A stretch of DNA of 64,000 bases, from the NCBI RefSeq assembly GCF_000372525.1, contig NZ_AQUR01000087.1, positions 1 to 64,000 on the forward strand, written 5' to 3'. Below, in pieces: positions 57,093 through 64,000 of the stretch. The DNA is from Cupriavidus neocaledonicus. Lineage in GTDB: Bacteria > Pseudomonadota > Gammaproteobacteria > Burkholderiales > Burkholderiaceae. The notes under the pieces were generated by a model. It ran no database searches, was not told the DNA's origin, and saw only the letters and a list, made by a program, of their open reading frames with translations. The position numbers and the translations under genes were made by a program. How positions within the stretch are numbered: position 1 is the stretch's first letter; each line of letters opens with the position of its first letter.

Positions 57093-58397
57093 ATGAGTTC
57101 TACACTTTTTGAGCAGTTCCGAAAGAACCTGGCGGTTGCCAATCAAGAGGATATTTCCACTTCCTACGCTGAGATTACAAAGCGGCTCAACAAGGACTAT
57201 TGGGATTCGTCCTCCGAGACTGCTAACAGCCTTCAAGTCGGTTCATACGGTCGTCAAACGGCAATTCGAAACGTTAGCGACCTAGATATGATTTTTGAGC
57301 TGCCGCAGAAGGTTTTTGACAGGGTGTCGGAGGTCCAGAATAACGGCCCTTCCCAATTGTTGCAGGAAATCAGACAGTCTATCAAGGCGCGCTATCCGAA
57401 CACTAAAGTAAACGGTGACGGCCAAGTGGTGGTGGTTTCCTTTGGGAAGTACGTAGTTGAAGTCCTGCCAGCGTTCCTGCAGATGGACGGGAGCTACCGA
57501 TATGGAGACAGCAATAACGGTGGCTCTTGGAATAACTACTGTTTGCCCCGAAAGGAAATTTCTGCGGTAAATGAAGTTAATAAGCGGTGCAATCGCAACC
57601 TCAAGCGCGTAGCTAAAATGGTTCGCGCCTGGAAGAACGTGCACGGAGCTGCCATGAGTGGCATGCTAATTGACACGCTGGTGTACAATTTTTTTAGGGA
57701 TAATACCGATTACGACCAGAAATCTTATGGCAGCTATCCTGAGCTTGTCCGAGATATTTTTTCTTTTCTGGCAAATCGACCTGAGCAGCAGTATTGGCTC
57801 GCGCCGGGCAGCAACTCCCGTGTAGCTACCAAAGGAAAGTTTCAGCGGAAAGCAAAGAAAGCTGCGGCAAAGGCACAGGAGGCGTTGGATGCCGATAATG
57901 AGAAAACTAAGCAGCGCCTTTGGAGGGAGATTTTTGGTCCGTTGTTCCCGTCTGTGCAGACGGGCACATTGTCGAAAGCTTTTGAATCGTATGCTGAGGC
58001 GAGTAACACGGAACAATATATTGAGGATGAAAATCCTGTTGATATTCAGTATGAGTTGGAAATTGGGTACGATGTAGCTTATGCGGGGAAGCATGAAGCC
58101 AGAATTAAGTTCATGGAGAAAACGTTCCCCTGGTTGAAGTTGGGAAGAAATCTCGAGTTTTTCGTGGTTGATTGTAATGTTCCCGAGCCATATGAGATGC
58201 TGTGGAAGGTTCGAAACGTAGGGCTATTGGCCGAGAAAAAGAATCAGATTCGAGGCGAGCTGATGCGGGATGCGGGGCGGCGGCGATTGACTGAACGAAC
58301 CTCCTTTGGTGGGCATCATTTCGTGGAATGCTATGTGCTAAAGGATAATGTTTGTGTTGCGAGAGACCGCATCGAAGTACCAATTGAACTTTCGTGA
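57093..58397 (+). CDS. CD-NTase (SMODS nucleotidyltransferase) with C-terminal AGS-C sensor domain
   Basis: 434 aa. Nucleotidyltransferase core: GSYGRQTAIRNVSDLDMIF at residues about 50-66 (G-S motif plus D-x-D metal ligands), and VEVLPAF at about 121-127 for the third acidic residue, which is Glu here rather than the usual Asp. A C-terminal domain of ~100 residues (PWLKLGRNLEFF..., SFGGHHFVECYVLKDNVCVARDRIEV) matches the AGS-C sensor. A CAGGAATGG ribosome site precedes the ATG. It would make a cyclic (oligo)nucleotide on phage infection to activate the SLATT effector. The product nucleotide is unknown. Confidence 0.82.
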   Translation: MSSTLFEQFRKNLAVANQEDISTSYAEITKRLNKDYWDSSSETANSLQVGSYGRQTAIRNVSDLDMIFELPQKVFDRVSEVQNNGPSQLLQEIRQSIKARYPNTKVNGDGQVVVVSFGKYVVEVLPAFLQMDGSYRYGDSNNGGSWNNYCLPRKEISAVNEVNKRCNRNLKRVAKMVRAWKNVHGAAMSGMLIDTLVYNFFRDNTDYDQKSYGSYPELVRDIFSFLANRPEQQYWLAPGSNSRVATKGKFQRKAKKAAAKAQEALDADNEKTKQRLWREIFGPLFPSVQTGTLSKAFESYAEASNTEQYIEDENPVDIQYELEIGYDVAYAGKHEARIKFMEKTFPWLKLGRNLEFFVVDCNVPEPYEMLWKVRNVGLLAEKKNQIRGELMRDAGRRRLTERTSFGGHHFVECYVLKDNVCVARDRIEVPIELS

Positions 58398-58699
58398 GCT
58401 CTCGGATTATCGAGGGAGTTCGTATAGGTAAATTGTGTGTGCGTAACGCTGCGAGCCTGTAATGCCCGGCCTCAAAGTATTCGGTTCGGCCCACGGGGGA
58501 GCCGTCACGCTTCGAGAGCTAAGCTGAAATAGTGGTCCTACCACCGCTGCAGAGTCCGGACCCGGAGGAACGCTGTCCTTGCACCCGTCAGCCTCTCGGC
58601 TTGTCATTCAAGCTAAAATTGTCCATTACCTCTTGCGGACAAGACGCCGAGCGTTATGTCCAGACAAAGGAGCCAACGTGAATGGACAACCGATAGCTG
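58398..58699. other. 302-nt intergenic region between CBASS-type module and hsdM
   Basis: No gene supported apart from the short leader below. An inverted repeat ttgtcc / ggacaa (58619-58624 and 58637-58642) overlaps a taaaat -10-like box and may be the control site of the hsd operon. Confidence 0.45.
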
Positions 58700-58707
58700 A
58701 TGCTTGA
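58678..58707 (+). CDS. Possible 9-codon leader peptide overlapping hsdM
   Basis: AAAGGAG at 58666-58672 is spaced 5 nt before a GTG that opens a frame of nine codons. Its stop (58705-58707) lies just inside hsdM, whose own ATG (58700) has no good ribosome site. Terminating ribosomes could restart on hsdM (translational coupling). Seen in sequence; function inferred. Confidence 0.3.
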   Translation: MNGQPIADA

Positions 58708-60253
58708 CGACATCAAAAAAACCCTCTGGGCCACGGCCGACAAGCTGCGGGCTAACGTGGACGCCGCCGAGTACAAGCACATCGTGCTTGGCCTCATTTT
58801 CCTCAAGTACATCTCCGACACTTTCACTGCTCGGCGCGCCGAGCTGACCCGGCGCTTTGCCGACGAGCAGGACGAATACTTTCTGCACGACTGCGACGAG
58901 GAGATGTTGGCCGAGGAGCTGGAGGACCGCGACTATTACCGTGAGGTCAACGTCTTCTGGGTGCCAGAGACCGCGCGCTGGGAGAGTCTCCGCAGTGCTG
59001 CCAAGCAGACTGACATCGGCAAGCGCATCGACGAAGCGCTGGCGGAAATCGAAGCGCAGAACTCCAAGCTCAAGGGTATTCTGGACAAGCGCTACGCCCG
59101 GGCTCAGTTGCCTGATGGCAAGCTGGGCGAGCTGGTTGACCTGATTTCCACCATCGGCTTCGGCGAGGACGCCGGCCAGGCGCGGGACGTGCTTGGGCAG
59201 GTGTACGAGTATTTCCTCGGTCAGTTCGCCAGCGCCGAAGGCAAGAAGGGGGGGCAGTTCTACACTCCGGCCTCCATCGTCAAGACGCTGGTCGCGGTGC
59301 TGGCGCCGCACCACGGGAAGGTGTACGACCCGTGCTGTGGCTCGGGCGGCATGTTCGTGCAGTCGGAAAAATTCATCGAAGCCCACGGCGGCAAGCTTGG
59401 AGACGTGTCCATCTATGGGCAGGAATCCAATCCCACCACCTGGCGGCTGGCGGCGATGAACCTCGCTATCCGGGGCATCGACTACAACCTTGGGCGCGAG
59501 CCGGCGGATACGTTCGTGCGCAATCAGCACTCGGACCTGCGCGCTGACTTCGTGCTGGCCAACCCGCCGTTCAACGTCAGCGACTGGTGGCACGGTAGCC
59601 TGGAAGGCGACCCGCGGTGGGTGTACGGCACGCCGCCGCAGGGCAATGCCAACTACGCCTGGCTCCAGCACATGCTGTATCACCTGAAGCCAAACGGCCG
59701 CGCCGGCATCGTGCTCGCCAACGGCTCGATGAGCTCCAGCCAGAACTCCGAGGGCGACATCCGCCGCGCCATGGTCGACGCCGACGCGGTCGAAGTGATG
59801 GTGGCGCTCCCAGGCCAGTTGTTCTTCAACACGCAGATTCCGGCCTGCCTGTGGTTCCTCGCCAAGCAGAAGGCCACGCGCCAAGGTGAAGTGCTCTTCA
59901 TCGACGCGCGCAAGCTCGGCAGCATGATTAGCCGAGTGCAGGCCGAACTGACCGACGAGACCATCGAGCGCATCGCCAATACCGTCGCCATGTGGCGCGG
60001 CGAGGAAGGCGGCGGCGAATACGCCGACATCCCCGGCTACTGCCGCAGCGTCAAGCTCGCCGAGATTGCTGAGCACGGCCACGTGCTGACGCCGGGGCGT
60101 TACGTCGGCGCCGAGGAAGTCGAGAACGACGACGAAGCTTTTGCCGACAAGATGCAGAGGCTCACTGAGAAGCTCGGCGAACAGATGGCCAAGGGCGCGG
60201 AACTGGACCAGTTGATTCGGCAGAAGCTGGGGGGGCTGGGGTATGAGTTCTGA
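58700..60253 (+). CDS. hsdM: Type I restriction-modification, DNA methyltransferase subunit HsdM
   Basis: 517 aa. N-terminal helical HsdM_N domain ([24 protein letters not shown]), then [31 protein letters not shown] (SAM loop) and the adenine-N6 motif NPPFN at about residue 290. It methylates adenine in the target sequence with HsdS and joins HsdR for cleavage. hsdS overlaps its end by 11 nt. Higher G+C than the CBASS-type genes suggests the two modules came separately. Confidence 0.95.
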   Translation: MLDDIKKTLWATADKLRANVDAAEYKHIVLGLIFLKYISDTFTARRAELTRRFADEQDEYFLHDCDEEMLAEELEDRDYYREVNVFWVPETARWESLRSAAKQTDIGKRIDEALAEIEAQNSKLKGILDKRYARAQLPDGKLGELVDLISTIGFGEDAGQARDVLGQVYEYFLGQFASAEGKKGGQFYTPASIVKTLVAVLAPHHGKVYDPCCGSGGMFVQSEKFIEAHGGKLGDVSIYGQESNPTTWRLAAMNLAIRGIDYNLGREPADTFVRNQHSDLRADFVLANPPFNVSDWWHGSLEGDPRWVYGTPPQGNANYAWLQHMLYHLKPNGRAGIVLANGSMSSSQNSEGDIRRAMVDADAVEVMVALPGQLFFNTQIPACLWFLAKQKATRQGEVLFIDARKLGSMISRVQAELTDETIERIANTVAMWRGEEGGGEYADIPGYCRSVKLAEIAEHGHVLTPGRYVGAEEVENDDEAFADKMQRLTEKLGEQMAKGAELDQLIRQKLGGLGYEF

Positions 60254-61556
60254 CTCCACTAAGACCGTTCGTGACTTTGTATCACTTGTTCGAGGGACAA
60301 CATACAAAGGGGACCTAGTTGGCAAACCTGGACCCGCGCTACTTGGATTAGGGTCAATTCAACCGGGTGGAGGGTTTCGGGAGGAGGACTTTAAGACGTA
60401 CGGCGGTGATTGTCCTTCCAAGTTGATGCTGGCCCCCGGCGACTTGTTTGCATCGCTCAAAGGGGCGACTAAGGACGGGAAGATGATTGGTTCAGTCGCT
60501 CGAGTTCCGGAATCAGTTCCGTCCGGTCGACTGACCCAAGACACCGTGAAGCTCCAATTCCTCCAGCCGAACAAAGAGATAGAAAACTATCTTTACTGGG
60601 TGCTTCGCTCCCCCCAGTACCGTGAGTATTGCGCCGGCCGCGCAATGGGAAGTGCGGTCGTAGCAATGAGCAGAGAGGACTTCCTTTCGTATGAAGTCCC
60701 TCCCTTCACGTCTTTTCGCTCGAACACGGTCGATTTGCTTGAAGAGATTGAGAAAAGGGAGCGCCTCCTGCGCGAAACCAATGCCACGCTGGAAGCCATC
60801 GCCCAGGCCCTGTTCAAGTCTTGGTTTGTTAATTTCGACCCCGTTCGCGCCAAACAGGAAGAACGCGCGCCTGAAGGCATGGATGAAACCACAGCCGCGC
60901 TGTTTCCGGACGGATTCGAGGAGTCACAGCTGGGCTTGGTGCCGAAGGGGTGGCGGGTGCTGTCGCTTGGTGAGGTAGTGGACACTGTTGGCGGCGCGAC
61001 GCCCGATACTAAAGAACCTGACTTTTGGGACCCTGCGGAGTTTTGCTGGACGACGCCGAAAGACCTTTCTGGAATGCAAGCGCCTGTGCTGCTGAGCACA
61101 GAGCGAAAGCTATCGGCCAAAGGGTTGGCAAAAATCAGTTCGGGATTGTTGCCGACAGGCACATTGCTGATGTCGTCCCGCGCTCCGATTGGCTATTTGG
61201 CTATCGCACAAACACGGCTTGCCATCAATCAGGGGTACATCGCCATGCCACCAGGCAGTACTTTGCCACCGTTGTACATGCTCTTCTGGTGCAGGCAGAA
61301 CATGGAGGGCATAAAGGCGAGGGCCAATGGTTCTACCTTTATGGAGATAAGCAAGAAGGCGTTTCGTCCAATCCCCATACTCGTGCCGCCCGGGTCTGTC
61401 ATTCAAGCTTTTACCGACGTTGTCGCAGCTCTTTTTGACCAAATTGTTGAAAACGAAAAACAGGCCCAAACGTTAGCTGAACTGCGAGATGCTCTGCTCC
61501 CCCGCCTGATTTCTGGCCAACTGCGTCTGCCTGAAGTCGAAGCGCTCGTCGCCTGA
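60243..61556 (+). CDS. hsdS: Type I restriction-modification, specificity subunit HsdS
   Basis: 437 aa. Two target-recognition domains separated by the central conserved helix ([32 protein letters not shown]) and ended by a second ([25 protein letters not shown]). The second recognition domain begins with the usual [17 protein letters not shown]; the first starts abruptly and is richer in A+T. It determines the bipartite target of the system. It overlaps hsdM, and hsdR begins 8 nt after its stop. Confidence 0.93.
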   Translation: MSSDSTKTVRDFVSLVRGTTYKGDLVGKPGPALLGLGSIQPGGGFREEDFKTYGGDCPSKLMLAPGDLFASLKGATKDGKMIGSVARVPESVPSGRLTQDTVKLQFLQPNKEIENYLYWVLRSPQYREYCAGRAMGSAVVAMSREDFLSYEVPPFTSFRSNTVDLLEEIEKRERLLRETNATLEAIAQALFKSWFVNFDPVRAKQEERAPEGMDETTAALFPDGFEESQLGLVPKGWRVLSLGEVVDTVGGATPDTKEPDFWDPAEFCWTTPKDLSGMQAPVLLSTERKLSAKGLAKISSGLLPTGTLLMSSRAPIGYLAIAQTRLAINQGYIAMPPGSTLPPLYMLFWCRQNMEGIKARANGSTFMEISKKAFRPIPILVPPGSVIQAFTDVVAALFDQIVENEKQAQTLAELRDALLPRLISGQLRLPEVEALVA

Positions 61557-61564
61557 GGACGACC

Positions 61565-64000
61565 ATGACCGAAGACCAACTCGAGCAGGAATCGCTGGGC
61601 TGGCTGGCCGATGTCGGCTATCACTGCCTTTTCGGCCCCGACCTCGCCCCAGAGGGGACCAACCCGGAGCGGGCTGATTACAGGCAGGTGCTGTTGCTCG
61701 AGCGGCTGCGCGGCGCGATTTCTCGCCTCAACCCTGCAATACCGCTCCAGGCGCGCGAGGATGCCTTGCGTCAGGTGCAGGACCTGGGCATTCCGGCGCT
61801 CTTGTCGGCCAACCGGCGTTTCCACCAATTGCTGGTGGGCGGCGTGCCGGTGGCGTACCAGAAGGATGGCGAGACGCGCGGCGATTTCGTGCGGCTCGTC
61901 GACTGGGCGAACCCAGCTGCCAATGAATGGGTCACGGTCAATCAATTTGCCATCAAGGGGGCGCATCACACTCGTCGTCCCGACGTGATGCTTTTCGTCA
62001 ATGGCCTGCCGCTGGTGCTGCTGGAGCTGAAGAACCCGGCTGACCAGAACGCAGACATCTGGAAGGCGTACGACCAGATTCAGACCTACAAGGCGCAGAT
62101 TCCGGATGTCTTCCAGTACAACGAAATCCTTGTGATTTCCGACGGCTCGCAGGCGCGCATGGGCTCGCTTTCAGCCAACGCAGAGCGCTTCATGCAGTGG
62201 CGCACCATCGACGGCGTCACGCTCGACCCGCTGGGTCAGTTCAACGAGCTGGAGACGCTGGTGCGCGGCGTGCTGGCACCGGCCTACCTGCTGGACTATC
62301 TGCGCTTCTTCATACTGTTCGAGGACGACGGCACGCTGGTCAAGAAGATTGCGGGCTACCACCAGTTCCACGCGGTCCGAGCCGCCATCCAGCAGGTGGT
62401 GGCGGCATCGCGCCCCGGCGCGAACCACAAGGGTGGTGTGGTCTGGCACACGCAGGGCAGTGGAAAGAGCATCACCATGACCTGCTTCGCCGCACGCGTG
62501 ATGCAGGAAGCGGCGATGGAGAACCCAACCATCGTTGTCATCACCGACCGCAACGACCTCGACGGCCAGTTGTTCGGGGTGTTTTCGCTGGCACAGGACC
62601 TGTTGCGCGAACAGCCGGTTCAGGCCGGGACCCGACAGGATTTGCGCGCCAAGCTCGCCAACCGGCCATCCGGCGGCATCGTGTTCGCCACCATCCAGAA
62701 GTTCATGCCCGGTGAAGATGAGGACACCTTCCCCGTGCTCTCGGACCGGCACAACATCGTGGTCATCGCCGATGAGGCGCATCGCACCCAGTACGGCTTT
62801 GAAGCGCAACTGAAAGGCAAGCCGGGTCAGGAGAAGTATCAGGTGGGCTACGCGCAGCACCTGCGCGATGCGCTGCCCAATGCCACCTTTGTGGCGTTTA
62901 CTGGCACACCGGTTTCGAGCGAGGACCGTGATACGCGCGCGGTCTTCGGCGAGTACATCCACGTCTACGACATGCAGCAGGCCAAGGAGGATGGTGCCAC
63001 GGTTGCCATCTACTTCGAGTCGCGCCTAGCCAAGCTGTCGCTCAAGGCCGAGGACCTGCCGCATATCGATGCGGAAGTAGACGAACTGGCCGAGGACGAA
63101 GAGGAAAGCCAGCAGGCCAAACTCAAGAGCCGCTGGGCTGCGCTGGAAAAGGTCGTCGGCGCCGAACCGCGCGTGGCCGCCGTGGCTGCAGACCTGGTGG
63201 CGCACTTCGAGGAGCGCAACAAGGCCCAGAACGGCAAGGCTATGGTGGTGGCGATGAGCCGCGAGATTTGCGTCCACCTTTACGACGAAATCATCAAGCT
63301 TCGCCCGGAGTGGCACGACCCGGACCCGGAGAAAGGCGCCCTCAAAATCGTCATGACTGGCTCGGCCAGTGACAAGGCGCTGCTGCGGCCCCATATCTAC
63401 AGCGGCCAGGTCAAGAAGCGGTTGGAGAAGCGTTTCAAGGACCCGGCCGACCCGCTGCGCATGGTCATCGTGCGCGACATGTGGCTCACCGGCTTCGATG
63501 CACCCTGCGTGCACACCTTGTACGTCGATAAGCCCATGAAGGGCCACAACCTGATGCAGGCGATTGCGCGAGTGAACCGCGTTTTCAAGGACAAGCAGGG
63601 CGGGCTGGTTGTCGACTACATTGGCATCGCCAACGAGCTGAAGAACGCGCTGAGGGAGTACACGGCGAGCCACGGGCGTGGACGGCCCACCGTCGACGCG
63701 GCCGAAGCGTACGCCGTGCTGGAAGAGAAGCTCGACATCCTGCGTGGCATGCTCCACGGCTACAACTACAGCGGCTTCCTGACCGGTGGCCACAAGTGCC
63801 TCGCGGGGGCGGCCAACCATGTATTGGGCCTGGAAGATGGCAAGAAGCGCTTTGCCGATACGGCGCTCGCCATGAGCAAGGCCTTTACGCTGTGCTGTAC
63901 GCTCGATGAAGCCAAGGCCGTGCGCGAGGAAGTGGCCTTCATGCAGGCCGTGAAGGTCATCCTCACCAAGCGCGAGCTGAGCGACAAGAAAAAGACCAAC
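61565..64000 (+). CDS. hsdR: Type I restriction enzyme HsdR, truncated by window end
   Basis: 812 codons are visible and the frame is open at the window end. N-terminal nuclease PD-Ex[24 protein letters not shown]-type translocase: Walker [21 protein letters not shown] (Walker B), FVAFTGTP (motif III), [20 protein letters not shown] and [13 protein letters not shown] (motifs V-VI). It translocates and cuts unmodified DNA with HsdM/HsdS. Starts 8 nt after hsdS. Confidence 0.94.
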   Translation, partial: MTEDQLEQESLGWLADVGYHCLFGPDLAPEGTNPERADYRQVLLLERLRGAISRLNPAIPLQAREDALRQVQDLGIPALLSANRRFHQLLVGGVPVAYQKDGETRGDFVRLVDWANPAANEWVTVNQFAIKGAHHTRRPDVMLFVNGLPLVLLELKNPADQNADIWKAYDQIQTYKAQIPDVFQYNEILVISDGSQARMGSLSANAERFMQWRTIDGVTLDPLGQFNELETLVRGVLAPAYLLDYLRFFILFEDDGTLVKKIAGYHQFHAVRAAIQQVVAASRPGANHKGGVVWHTQGSGKSITMTCFAARVMQEAAMENPTIVVITDRNDLDGQLFGVFSLAQDLLREQPVQAGTRQDLRAKLANRPSGGIVFATIQKFMPGEDEDTFPVLSDRHNIVVIADEAHRTQYGFEAQLKGKPGQEKYQVGYAQHLRDALPNATFVAFTGTPVSSEDRDTRAVFGEYIHVYDMQQAKEDGATVAIYFESRLAKLSLKAEDLPHIDAEVDELAEDEEESQQAKLKSRWAALEKVVGAEPRVAAVAADLVAHFEERNKAQNGKAMVVAMSREICVHLYDEIIKLRPEWHDPDPEKGALKIVMTGSASDKALLRPHIYSGQVKKRLEKRFKDPADPLRMVIVRDMWLTGFDAPCVHTLYVDKPMKGHNLMQAIARVNRVFKDKQGGLVVDYIGIANELKNALREYTASHGRGRPTVDAAEAYAVLEEKLDILRGMLHGYNYSGFLTGGHKCLAGAANHVLGLEDGKKRFADTALAMSKAFTLCCTLDEAKAVREEVAFMQAVKVILTKRELSDKKKTN

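Overview
The window is high-GC DNA that looks like a Burkholderiaceae chromosome, most likely Cupriavidus or a close relative. The reasons are the gene order hemA-prfA-(lipoprotein)-prmC-grxD-ubiX, an ettA gene, a Bug-type periplasmic binding protein, NodT/HAE1 RND efflux genes, NCS2 permeases and palindromic GGGAGAGG-type intergenic repeats. The genus is an inference from content; no 16S or other marker is present.

Layout. (1) 1-3683: the tail of a type VI secretion locus, with a frameshifted vgrG 3' end, a candidate peptidoglycan-targeting effector and a small exported protein that is a candidate immunity protein. (2) 3709-19641: a large catabolic region in four transcription units: NCS2 permease plus 8-oxoguanine-deaminase-like amidohydrolase; AraC regulator; a three-subunit molybdenum hydroxylase coupled to a UbiX-like flavin prenyltransferase and a His-rich CobW GTPase; and two tandem amidohydrolase-2 paralogs, a UbiD decarboxylase and a second NCS2 permease, with a LysR regulator. 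The set reads as import, hydroxylation, prFMN-dependent decarboxylation and hydrolysis of an unidentified carboxylated (N-)heterocycle. (3) 19642-27709: a 166-bp imperfect inverted repeat, a GH114-like lipoprotein, a zinc-ribbon protein with a natural His7 tail plus a YgjP-like metalloprotein, ettA, a membrane metallophosphoesterase and an 802-aa repetitive exported protein. (4) 27956-41107: an RND tripartite efflux operon, MATE exporter with HxlR regulator, LysR/acyl-CoA synthetase/Bug protein, and a ClC channel. (5) 42092-46221: a lysine-catabolism-type cluster (Lrp, saccharopine/lysine dehydrogenase-like, ALDH7-like semialdehyde dehydrogenase) with a DapB-like protein lacking the catalytic histidines. 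(6) 46358-55820: conserved housekeeping genes (ubiX, grxD, prmC, prfA, hemA, mtnN) and a DUF2157/DUF4401/GDYxxLxY operon.

(7) 55881-64000: composition changes abruptly after a strong terminator at 55880. The DNA becomes visibly richer in A+T and carries a ribbon-helix-helix regulator with an operator-like repeat, a two-gene CBASS-type module (SLATT membrane effector plus CD-NTase) and a type I restriction-modification operon hsdM-hsdS-hsdR, the last cut by the window end. This is a defence island whose right edge is not visible.

The two most promising undescribed items are the UbiD/UbiX/molybdenum-hydroxylase/NCS2 catabolic region, including a paralog pair in which one member has lost the HxH metal motif, and the RHH-SLATT-CD-NTase module.
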